A stretch of 64,000 nucleotides of DNA from Mesostigma viride (taxonomy: Eukaryota; Streptophyta; Mesostigmatophyceae; Mesostigmatales; Mesostigmataceae), in NCBI GenBank assembly GCA_009746045.1, contig RPFO01000312.1, forward strand, positions 720,323 to 784,322, written 5' to 3'. Position 1 is the stretch's first letter. Each line of letters begins with the position of its first letter. The translations under genes and the position numbers were made by a program. Positions 23,228 to 34,026 of the stretch are shown here, piece by piece. The notes below the pieces were generated by a model, which searched no databases, was not told the origin of the DNA, and worked only from the letters and a program-made list of their open reading frames with translations.

Positions 23228-24188
23228 AGTACAACAGGATCGGTTGACCCCTTCAGAATCTCAGCTGCTGAGCGGCGTTTCCCGTGATGTCCCATTTCGT
23301 CACAATTTCGTCTGCAATTTCACAAAATCCATGGTACAAGAAAGCATAGAATGCAAGCACTATTTCGATACCTTAGGTCCAATTTATTTGTCTAAATTCT
23401 GGCTCATCATCAGCCTTACTTTGATGTAACAAGTAACTACGCAAGCTAACAAAAATTCCGTCAATGGCGCAAAACTGCAAGGTAGATTCTAATAATTTAA
23501 CTGCGGAATGCCGACCCTGTTACCATCTAACTTCGTTTCACAAGGTATCGGTATGAAATACACGTTTCCCACTACGAACTGCCCACTAGACACCAATGAA
23601 CTAACCGTGGCTTCTCCAGCGTGCATGCGTGCATTTTCTGTCGGGTACTAGCCTATTTTCATGGCAGCGTGCATCGTCCTCGCTGCATGTCACGGCGCGC
23701 CGCGTCAGGAACACGCCAAGTCAGCGAGGACGATGCACGCTGCCAACAATTAGATGAAATTAGGTGAGTCCCGACCAGCAAACGCAGGCATGCGCGTGGA
23801 AAAAGCCACGGTGAGTTCATAGGTGTCTAGTCGGCAGTTCGTACTGGGAAACGTGTATTTCATACTGATACCTTGTGAAACGAAGTTAGATGGTAACTGG
23901 GTCGGCATTCCGCAGTTAAATTATTAGAATCTACCTTGCAGTTTTGCGCCATTGACGGAATTGTTGTTAGCTTGCGTAGTTACTCGTTACAACAAAATAA
24001 GGCTGATGATGAGCCAGAATCTAGACAAATAAATTGGACCTAAGGTATCGAAATAGTGCTTGCATTCTATGCTTTCTTGTACCATGGCTTCTGTGAAATT
24101 GCAGACGAAATTGCGACGAAATGGGACATCACGTGAAACGCCGCTCAGCAGCTGAGATTCTGAAGGAGTCAGCCGATCCTGTTGTACT
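23228..24188. mobile_element. Foldback element with about 460-bp inverted arms
   Basis: The left arm begins AGTACAACAGGATCGG and runs through ATCTCAGCTGCTGAGCGGCG. The right arm is its reverse complement with scattered differences, including TTGACCCC versus CTGACTCC and small indels. The centre lies near 23700, where GCAGCGTGCATCGTCCTCGC also appears inverted. Transcribed RNA would fold into a long hairpin, which could act as a small-RNA precursor. No target duplication was identified. The short ORFs here are translations of the arms. Confidence 0.88.
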
Positions 24189-24189
24189 T

Positions 24190-24423
24190 GCTCGAGACGC
24201 CGGCGCCCGCTGGAAATGTGGCAAGACAGATGCTGGCTACTGTGCGGGCATGACTGTTCCAGAGCTGCGGGGGCTGCGCACAAGGTTTTCGATGATGCGC
24301 CTTGCTGACCAGAAGGAGGAGATCAAGGCGGAACTCCGACATGGTGGCATAAGGCGTGCAACGGCAAAGCCCTGGTTGATGTGTAGGTATGATGGTGTCT
24401 ACTGTCTAGTGGCCAGTTCTTGA
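24190..24423 (+). CDS. Possible coding exon with Cys-containing motif
   Basis: Immediately right of the foldback the frame reads ARDAGARWKCGKTDAGYC, then VPELRGLRTRFSMMRLAD and a charged helix to the stop at 24421. The pattern of spaced Cys residues followed by a helix of the form L-x-x-L-R-x-R-F resembles N-terminal regions of some transposon-borne proteins, but I cannot name the family. An alternative is an exon whose donor is near 24384 (TGTAGGTATG). Codon texture is GC-rich, unlike the flanks. Confidence 0.3.
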   Translation, partial: ARDAGARWKCGKTDAGYCAGMTVPELRGLRTRFSMMRLADQKEEIKAELRHGGIRRATAKPWLMCRYDGVYCLVASS

Positions 24424-24935
24424 GGGGAAAGGCGGCTTTTCTGTCAGTTCAGTGCTGGGTGAACTTTTACGGTGACAGGGGCGGCATCTCGATCGTATTT
24501 ATTTGACAACAGCTGTCAGATTTTGCACGTTCTAGACTTCGCGAGGCGCAAATGGTCACGTTTTAACAATGCCAAAGGATTTCAGTGCATTCTAGTGCTA
24601 GACGAAGCTACGGTAAACGAATGGGGACTTTTGCCCAAGGTTATGTTCTGATTTGAGTGGGTCTTGCAATGCCTGTCTGCATGCTTGATTTTTCTGATTG
24701 CCTTAACCCTAGACCCTTATTCCTAAATAATTTGTTCATGGCGTGCTGTGCTGCAGTGAGTCAGTTCGTTTTACCTGCCATCTTATTGTAATCGAGGGCA
24801 AGGTGGCAGCTCTAGGCTATTACGACATTGCATGATACTTTCCAGAGCAACGTGTACGTATGATCGGTAACTGCTGCTCGGTACAGTAACTGAGATTGGT
24901 GGGAGGGAAGGTAGGGGCCTACCATGGGGTGGGCT

Positions 24936-25375
24936 GGGCTGTGAGGGCTGGCCTGGCCTGGCCTGGCCTGGCCTGGCCTGGCTGTATGGCCTGGCCTGGC
25001 CTGGCGTGGCCTGGCATGGCATGGAATGGCCTGGCATGGCAGGGCAGGGCAGGGCAGGGCAGGGCAGGGCAGGGCAGGGCAGGGCAGGGCAGGGCAGGGC
25101 AGGGCAGGGCAGGGCAGGGCAGGGCTGGGCTGGGCTGGGCTCGGCTGGGCTGGGCTGGGCTGGGCTTTCAGGGCTGGGCTGGGCTGGGCTGGGCTGGGCT
25201 GGGCTGGGCTGGGCTGGGCTGGGCTGGGCTGGGCTGGGCTGGGCTGGGCTGGGCTGGGCTGGGCTGGGCTGGGCTGGGCTGGGCCGGGCTGGGCTGGGCT
25301 GGGCTGGGCTTGGCTGGGCTGGGCTGGGCTGGGCTGGGCTGGGCCGGGCTGGGCCGGGCTGGGCTGGGCTGCAGG
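24936..25375. repeat. Pentanucleotide repeats: GGCCT, then GGGCA, then GGGCT
   Basis: Successive blocks of related 5-bp units: GGCCT (about 24940-25030), GGGCA (about 25038-25125), GGGCT (about 25125-25370). All frames are open on both strands, producing spurious ORFs of hundreds of residues. Confidence 0.95.
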
Positions 25376-25390
25376 GCTAGCAGCAGCTCG

Positions 25391-26462
<1,072 letters not shown>

Positions 26463-26540
26463 CAGTGGCTGGTATGTTCGGCGGCTGATATAGTGTCTGT
26501 GACGGTAAGGACGGGGGGAGGCCCCGAGATTCGAGCAGAC

Positions 26541-28389
26541 ATGAGGCGCAGGGCTCGGGAGGGTGCCAGCATGCAAGGGGGGGAGGGTGTGTCAAGCGCG
26601 GTGCGTGGCGGGTCAACCATCTTCACCGTCAAGGCCAATCTCTTGACCATGGGTGACTTGGTTGTGGTGAGGGGGCCGACACCAGTTTCCGGGCACGGCA
26701 TGCAGTGGATGGGACATATGCTCGCCAAGGTGGTGGACATCCATGGGTTGGATTCCGATGCAACTATCTGTGTGGCCCCTTACTATGCCACCAGTTGGGG
26801 CAGCCGGTTTGACAAGGTTTCCCTTGCAGGGGGGCTGGCAACCGTCAATGGTAGGTCAACCGGGGTCGGCTGGGTCGTCCCGGTGGAGGACATTGCTATC
26901 CAACACTGGTCCGTGAACGGCAACGCTGCAGTCTTCACGCCCAAGCTGTCAGCCCAAGGCAGCAAGCTGACACGCACGACCCAAGATGCCATGCGCGACC
27001 ATCCGGGCATTGACTGGGAGGGCTACAAGACGACGGGCGCTGCGGTGAAGTCGGCACAGGCTGCATGCGCCGCCTACTTCCAGGAGAAGGGGCAGGAGGA
27101 ATTGCACGGCATGCGCGTGTGCGCCCTGTTTGCAGATGGCCGCTCCAGGATGAAGGATAGGTTTCATGGTTGGGTGGTGGCCATAGCTGGCAATGTTACC
27201 GTTGTGTGGTCAGACGGCAAGTTTGAGGAGTACACTGCCTTTGACAAGGTCTTGGAATTTGTCTGCGCCTGCCCGCATGGCCCTGCCGCGTTCATGCGCA
27301 ATGAGGTCTTGTCACGGTACAGTGAGCAGACGGGGCAGGCCCTCAGCCCCAAAGTCATGCGAGAAGAGGGCAACACGGCCTTTGCAGTTGCCATCACAAT
27401 GCCACTGCATGTGGATGTGCACAACAGCAGTGACGACGAGGACTATGTGGATGATGGCACGGCCGACGTGGCCGATGAGGATGCAGACAACATGGAGGAG
27501 GAGGAGGAGGAGGAGGAGGAGGAGGAGGAGGAGGAGGAGGAGGAGGAGGAGGAGGAGGTGCAGAAGAAGCAAAGCAAGCGCCGCGGCCGCAGCACCACCC
27601 AGGGAAGGAGGCGTGGCCAGAAGCAGCAACAGCAGCTGGAGGAGGAGGAGGAGGAGGAGGAGGAGGAGGAGGAGGAGGAGGAGGAGGAGGAGGAGGAGGA
27701 GGAGGAGGAGGAGGAGGAGGAGGAGGAGGAGGAGGAGGAGGAGGAGGAGGAGGAGGAGGAGGAGGAGGAGAAGGAGGAGGAGGAGAAGGATGTGGAGGAG
27801 GAGGAGGAGGAGGAGGAGGAGGAGGAGGAGGAGGAGGGAGGAGGAGGAGGAGGAGGAGGAGGAGGAGGAGGAGGAGGAGGAGGAGGAGGAGGAGGAGGAG
27901 GAGGAGGAGGAGGAGAAGGAGGAGGAGGAGGAGGAGGTGGAGGAGGAGGAGGAGGAGGAGGAGGAGGAGGAGGAGGAGGAGGAGGAGGAGGAGGAGGAGG
28001 AGGAGGAGGAGGAGGAGGAGGAGGAGGAGGAGGAGGAGGAGGAGGAGGAGGAGGAGGAGGAGAAGGAGCAGGAGGAGGAGGGGGAGGAGGAGGAGGAGGA
28101 GGAGGAGGAGGAGGAGGAGGAGGAGGAGGAGGAGGAGGAGGAGGAGGAGGAGGAGGAGGAGGAGGAGGAGGAGGAGGAGGAGGAGGAGGAGGAGGAGGAG
28201 GAGGAGGAGGAGGAGGAGGAGGAGGAGGAGGAGGAGGAGGTGCACAAGAAGCAAAGCAAGCACCGCGGCCGCAGCACCACCCAGGGAAGGAGGCGTGGCC
28301 GGAAGCTGCAGCAGCAGCAGGAGGAGGAGGAGGAACTGCAGGAAAAGCAGAGCAAGCGCCACAGGTGCAGCACCATCACCACCCACTGA
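26541..28389 (+). CDS. Hypothetical protein with folded N-terminal region and very long poly-Glu tail
   Basis: The first ATG after the tetranucleotide repeat is at 26541. Residues 1 to about 310 have balanced composition and read as a real fold, with VKANLLTMGDLVVVRG, VGWVVPVEDIAIQHW and FHGWVVAIAGNVTVVWSDG. The last piece, W-x-x-x-I-x-x-x-V-T-V-x-W-S-D-G followed by E-x-Y, resembles a small beta-barrel of Tudor/SH3 type, but that is only a resemblance. After VDVHNSSDDEDYVDDGTADV comes poly-Glu encoded by GAG repeats, split by a basic block KKQSKRRGRSTTQGRRRG that recurs near 28240 in another frame. One indel in the GAG run (near 27836) separates them; the frame with the repeated basic block ends at 28389. 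It lies inside the 11.5-kb transposon. Confidence 0.5.
27494..28243. repeat. GAG trinucleotide repeat, three blocks
   Basis: Blocks at about 27494-27558, 27640-27836 and 27837-28243, interrupted by the basic-peptide segment and by a few AAG, GTG and CAG variants. Confidence 0.95.
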
Positions 28390-28697
28390 TCAAGGACACG
28401 GGGCCGGGAGTAGCGGGTGAACATGAGGACAAGGTGGAAGAGGCCGTTGCAACGGGGATGAGGACAATGAGGAGGCCAAGGCAACGCGCATGATGATAAG
28501 GATGATGCTCATTGGGTGAATGATAGCTGGCCCGTGCCATGGGCCTTGACCAGTGTGTGCTACCACGAGGGGCATTCCAGCCATGTCTAAGCCCTCATTG
28601 TCTTATTTTCATAGGTGTTGTGGCATCATTATAGTCTAATTTGGTTGGCTGATGTGGCTTATGGATTTCCAGCCATGTTTCTTGACCAGCGTGTGCA

Positions 28698-28958
28698 TGG
28701 GTGGGTGGGTGGGTGGGTGGGTGGGTGGGTGGGTGGGTGGGTGGGTGGGTGGGTGGGTGGGTGGGTGGGTGGGTGGGTGGGTGGGTGGGTGGGTGGGTGG
28801 GTGGGCGGGCGGGCGGGCGGGGCGGCGGGCGGGCGGGGTGGGCGGGCGGGCTGGGTGGGTGGGGGGCGAGTGGGTGGGTGGGTGGGTGGGTGGGTGGGTG
28901 GGTGGGTGGGTGGGTGGGTGGGTGGGTGGGTGGGTGGGTGGGTGGGTGGGTGGGTTGG
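28698..28958. repeat. GGGT tetranucleotide repeat with GGGC core
   Basis: Two GGGT runs flank a short GGGC-rich centre (28801-28865). The plus strand is G-quadruplex-prone throughout. Confidence 0.95.
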
Positions 28959-29319
28959 GAAGGTGTGCTTTTTATTATGACGATTAGCTTAGTTACATGT
29001 GTGTAATCATGCACATGTTGACGTTGTATCATGGGCGTGTGCCCCTAAGTTTGCCTTCCTGCAATGTCACATAGTATATAATCTAGATGTGTTGTTTGGA
29101 ACCTGACTATTTATCCCAAACTGGAATGATTGACAATGCAACTATGTGATGAAACCCTTGAAAAACAATTACTAATGACTGCATTTTTTGTGCTATGTTT
29201 GCAAGCATCTGTCACCTATTTGTCATGCAAACAGTCTGATTTTCTTGTGGGCAGTTAACATGGATGTTTTTATGAGCTGTGCAAAGTTCTAGGCTTGAGT
29301 GAGTTCATTGATATATGCC

Positions 29320-29885
29320 CCCATGTGTTGGAACCCTTGGAAAACCATGAAAAACTGCATTTTGGGGGTATTTATGCTAGCATTTGTCACCAGCTTGTCA
29401 TCCAACCAGCATGAAACTTTGTGGGCATGCTATTTGGGATGTGCTAAAAAATGTGCAATGTTCCAGGCCCAACTGAGTTCATTTGGTGTCATTGTATACG
29501 TGTATGTGTGATGAAACCCTTGGAAAACCATGAAAAATTGCATTTTTGGGGTATTTATGCTAGCATTTGTCACCAGCTTGTCATCCAACCAGCCTGAAAC
29601 TTTGTGGGCATGCTATTTGGGATGTGCTTAAAACATGTGCAATGTTCCAGGCCCAACTGAGTTCATTTGGTGTCATTATATATGCATATGTGTGATGAAA
29701 CCCTTGGAAAACCATGAAAAACTGCATTTTGGGGGCATTTATGCTAGCATTTGTCACCAGTTTGGCATCCAACCAGCCTGAAACTTTGTGGGCATGCTAT
29801 TTGGGATGTGCTTAAAACATGTGCAAAGTTCCAGCTTCAACTGAGTTCATTTGGTGTCATTATATATGCAGACATGCCAGAAAGT
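29320..29885. repeat. About 187-bp satellite, three copies plus a degenerate fourth upstream
   Basis: Units start near 29325, 29511 and 29697. Each contains AACCCTTGGAAAACCATGAA, a GCTAGCATTTGTCACCAG block and CAACTGAGTTCATTTGGTGT. A diverged copy precedes at about 29140-29320. No ORF is conserved. Confidence 0.9.
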
Positions 29886-29889
29886 GCTG

Positions 29890-31400
29890 AAATACGGTAT
29901 TTTATGCTAACAAATGTCACCATCTTACCATGCTGCCGACTCCCAGAATTTTTTTGACCACATGGCATCATAAGATATCTGATTAGGAACCTTGGTGCCA
30001 AATTTGAGGTCAAACTGGCCATTATTCTGGCATCATGTATTATAGCTCTTAGCTATGAGTCCAAGGAAAGTTGTGACATTGTACCTGTATACCAAAATGC
30101 GTGTTATTTGGTGCAAACAAGCACCATTTTCCCATGAATCTTGGTTCTTAGGCCTTGGATGATGTTTGTACATGGTTCTGGAAGCTAAATGAGCAATTTT
30201 GAGAATTTTGTTATTTACCACCAAAATGAGTGGGATCCACCAAATGTAAATGGGATTGGGGACGGGCAACCTCATGGGTGTGTGCCCAGCAACAAGGCAG
30301 GTAGCTCTACATGTCTAGCCAGCACTTCTGAAGCAAATTCTAGGCGTATGCTGTGATCATCATACCAAAAACAAGGTGTCCAATGCAAATAGACCCTAGA
30401 AAGCCATATCCACTGATTGCCCAATCAAGGGGAACAACAGACAGTCCACAGAGAAAGCATACTAATCATAAATGCTGCGTGCCAGGGCTTCTTACCATGG
30501 TTACTTTGCCTTGCTAGCATATGACAGGGCTGTCTCATAATTCAGTGGGAGAGAGGCCAAGAAAACAACGGTATCCCCTACCTACATGCAGTTCCACCCA
30601 TGCAATATGCCCCTCAGAACGCCCACTATAGCTTTTCTTTTCAGCGCGATTGTTTGCTAAGAAACAACCTCGACCTTGTGAGCCTCTAAGCACACTGAAA
30701 CCACTGCTAAGAAAGGCTGCGTCAATATCCATACAAAACTGAGTGTTTTTACCAAACTCCTTCCAAGAAACCACTCGACAAATCCCTGACAACTTGCCAA
30801 CATGCCACGGCTCATGATTTGACAAGTCCCAGCGATGCAACCTAGATAAAATCACTGAAAGCTGCCAGGAATCTGGCGATGCGCATCACGGAATGGCATG
30901 CTACCTGGCGCTAACTGCGCGGATAGAAGGCGAAAACTTGCGTTGACAACTCTTAAAAGAAGCGAAAGATTCATAGGGGGACGCTAAGCACGGGATCGTA
31001 CCATTACCGGCAGTGTCATATGCCCAGTGGCGCAAGAAAGACCAACCTTCCATGGAAGGATGAGACGCGCATCCGGCGAGCCTGGACAGTGTCTTACCGA
31101 AAATGACGGAAATCTTGCAAAAACCCGGCGAGTTTCTTTAGGATTCTCTATTCACAATGCAAACGCATCCTTGACGCTAAGTAAAGCCCATAAAACCTGA
31201 CAATCACCGCCGCCAGCGTGCATTCTTATTTATTCCTCGCGACGAAAATTTCGGATTGGACCCCCGCGGCGATGGTCATCAATAAAATTATCGACATTGC
31301 AAAGCGCACAAGCTTAGCGATGAAATAATATCATAAACTCATCGCCTTCAAGATTCTCGCAATTTCTCTGCATTCCGCTTGTTATATTTGTCTAGTTTTG
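29890..31400. other. Right arm of the 11.5-kb transposon, non-coding
   Basis: No supported gene. The segment 30230-30290 is an inverted, diverged match to 20525-20612. From about 30880 onward it parallels the 3' part of the 1620-4259 element. Confidence 0.55.
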
Positions 31401-31527
31401 CCTGAAAGCCGTCGCCATGGCCAGCTCCGCTAGGGGTGCGCGCACCGTGCACCACTTTTTCACGGTACGGACGGGTACCGCGAATTTTTTCGGCGCCAAA
31501 AAATTCGCGCCCGGACCCTCACCTTAA

Positions 31528-32024
31528 GCATTGCAACTCTTGAACGTATCATAAATGAATATGGTTCCATACCGTACCCATGGATGTGTTGACATGTGTT
31601 AGTTATTACAAATGGTATCCATGCTTAAAAATGTCCTCATTTGAGGACATTTTCTTGGTGATTAGACAATCGGGATTTTTATGGATACAAGTTAAAGCCC
31701 CCGACCGGCTGAGCTATGGCGGTCGGTCACGTTGAGCTTGGGATAAGGTGAACACAGAGAACTGCTGTCGGAGCTGGCCAACCACTGGTTTATGTCTTAG
31801 CCAGCAAAGCCTATCCGGTTAGCCGTAACCGTTGGACAAGCTAGCTGTCCGTACCGACCCGGATAAGGCCCCGGACTGGGGCCTAGGTGGCGCCGGCCCT
31901 AGGCGCCGCCCTTAGACCGGTCGACCGCATCGGACCGCCGGATTATAGCCGGCGGCTTAGCGGACGCTAGCGGAAGGCGTGCGGACGGACATGGGGAACT
32001 TAGAGCCAGATCCTAGGGCTCTAG
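31528..32024. other. Region upstream of the L1-like ORF1
   Basis: It contains the 20-bp palindrome ATGTCCTCATTTGAGGACAT (31631-31650) and, on the minus strand near 31700-31730, a box-A-like TAGCTCAGCCGG without a matching box B. It is probably the 5' UTR of a non-LTR element. Confidence 0.4.
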
Positions 32025-32792
32025 AGTTACTCAACTCCAGCCCCCGCGACCGATGTTAACGTGCAGCTGCAGGACGTCGCACAGTCTTTTACGACCGTGC
32101 AGGGCGACATTAAGGTCCTGACGGAGGCGTCTGCAGCTGCGACGGCACAATTGCTGGAGCTGAAGAAAGCCATGGCAGCCCCCGCCAAAACTACCACGTT
32201 TGCCGACGTCACCGGCAAGCAGTTGACCACCATCGTTCAACAGGCGGCCAAGTCTGCAGCTACCGCTGCGGTCACCCAGAAGGCAGTGCAGCAACGCCAG
32301 CGCAATATGGTAATCAAAGGCTTCCAGACAGGCGCGGCAGCACATGAGACAGCACACTCACTTGCCGAGGAGCTGCGCGGCCCAGCGTTTCTGGGGAAGA
32401 TGCAGCTCCAGAACCGTGTTGTCATTGAACGAGCCATTCGGCTGCCAGGCCCTCCGGGCCTGGTCGTCGTCACCATGGCCTCCATGCACGACAAACGCCT
32501 TGTGCTGGGAGCACGTCGTCTGCTCCAGCCCGGCGACTCCAGCCTCGACGAGGACTACACGCCGGCTCAACTGAAGGCGAGGAGCGCGGTGTGGAACAGC
32601 ACCATCGTCCAGGGGGAGCGGCGTTGCCACCCTCCATCGCCTGACTACGTATGCATTGAGTCGTCCCCCTCTGCTTCCCCCTCTTTTTCAACCGCCACCG
32701 GCGGACTGCTTCGGCCACTTGCCGCTTTCTCTTGTCCTGTTTTTGCGCGATGTCAACGGGATTTTCCATGGTGGCTGTACTTTCGCTCGTAA
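32025..32792 (+). pseudogene. L1-like ORF1 protein fragment (coiled coil plus RRM-like domain)
   Basis: The frame is open from 32025 without a clear ATG. A coiled coil (VAQSFTTVQGDIKVLTEASA, LLELKKAMAA) precedes RNMVIKGFQTG, AHSLAEELRG, NRVVIERAIRLP, GLVVVTMASMHDKRLVLGAR and SLDEDYTPAQLKARSAVW. This order fits the RRM and C-terminal domain of L1-type ORF1 RNA chaperones (Transposase_22-like), which coat LINE RNA. After about residue 190 the reading becomes Ser/Pro-rich and unrelated, and no ORF2 follows: DIRS-1 starts at 32859. It is a truncated or mutated LINE copy. Confidence 0.6.
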
Positions 32793-32858
32793 TTAATCAT
32801 TTACTTTAAGCGCAGGCTTTCGACCTTCGTTGTTCCATTTCAACACCCAACAACTCCA

Positions 32859-33690
32859 TCCTCTGTGCATGCTTTCAGGTTCACTTTGTTTGAGAAGGCA
32901 CCAGAACTTGTTTATTGCAAAATTATATGCTTAAGCCGCTTGCAGGCCTTGGTAGACCGAGAGACTGGCGAATTGTGCGCAAGTCCCAGGCGGCTGCCAC
33001 CATATAACACCCCCAGAGACAAGAAACAAACAAACAAACAAAAGAGGGTGGGTGGGTGGGGAAAACTGATAAAGCATGCGCCGCCATGTCTTCCTCAATA
33101 AATTGGCTGCATTGCATGCGCACGGTGACGAATGCAAGTCCGGTACAGTACTGGCGCGGCGCCTAGGTGCCACTGACCAGTTGTACTACAAAGAACCCAC
33201 TTGTACTGATTCTTTCGACATTGTACTACGTTTAGTCACTGTCTACTTCAACCCAGGTGGTCATACCACCTCCTAGGCAGGTTGTGCTACACCTGAACGA
33301 ATCTTTACTAGCCTGAGCTAGTTTGAACTAGTTTGAAGTAGATTGTACTACCCTGTAGTACCAATGAAGTACTTTGAACTACATCCAAGTACTTGGAAAC
33401 AGTCCAGAGGTCATTTGCAGGGACTTTCACCCTTTCCAGGAGCATTTCTCGCAGATCAGCCATGAGGCAGCGGCACCGACTCGCACTCCGCTCCCCTTAG
33501 TCGCAAATCAGGGAATCCAGATCGTAAGATCAACCATCCTCTGTGCATGCTTTCAGGTTCACTTTGTTTGAGAAGGCACCAGAACTTGTTTATTGCAAAA
33601 TTATATGCTTAAGCCGCTTGCAGGCCTTGGTAGACCGAGAGACTGGCAAATTGTGCGCAAGTCCCAGGCGGCTGCCACCATATAACACCC
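32859..33690 (-). repeat. DIRS-1 B2, G4 linker, A2, B1 block
   Basis: B2 32859-33012, linker 33013-33060 with GGGTGGGTGGGTGGGG at 33046-33061, A2 33061-33536, B1 33537-33690. B1 and B2 are 154 bp and nearly identical. B carries the AATAAACAAGTTCTGGTGCC motif (element sense), also found in DIRS-2/3/4. Confidence 0.92.
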
Positions 33691-33745
33691 GCATCTCCAA
33701 CCTGGCCGTCCCCGGCCGCATCTGGAGTGGTTGTAGAGGGGGAAG

Positions 33746-33944
33746 CCCTAGCGTGGCTGCTAGAGTGCGCCTCCCCTGCACCTGTCAACGCAGGTACCCG
33801 CAGAGCCCTAGTGTATCCACTAGAGTGCGCCCCGCCGGCTCTGTCCAAGGCAGGATACGGTCGAAGGTTAGCCAAACTGGAAATCAGGATGATGGCGCGA
33901 CGCCCAAAACCAGCAGGGCCCCAGCGTGTCCACTGGAGTGCGCC
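33746..33944 (-). other. Three copies of a conserved hairpin downstream of DIRS-1 pol
   Basis: Copies at 33746-33772, 33806-33832 and 33919-33944. Stems are CTAGCG/TGCTAG, CTAGTG/CACTAG and CCAGCG/CACTGG around 4-nt loops, each followed on the plus strand by AGTGCGCC. Confidence 0.7.
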
Positions 33945-34026
33945 CTGCCGACTCCTCCAACGGAGCTGCATCGTTTTATACTGCGCCCCCCCGGCCTAGA
34001 CCGGGGCAGGCGCATCCCCACACTGG

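Noticed and set aside
28701-29032. Gly-Trp-Val and Pro-Thr-His repeat proteins on both strands
   Set aside because: Translation of a GGGT microsatellite.
31690-31735. tRNA gene on the minus strand (box-A-like TAGCTCAGCCGG)
   Set aside because: No T-arm or box B follows at the right distance and no cloverleaf can be drawn. At most a tRNA-derived fragment.
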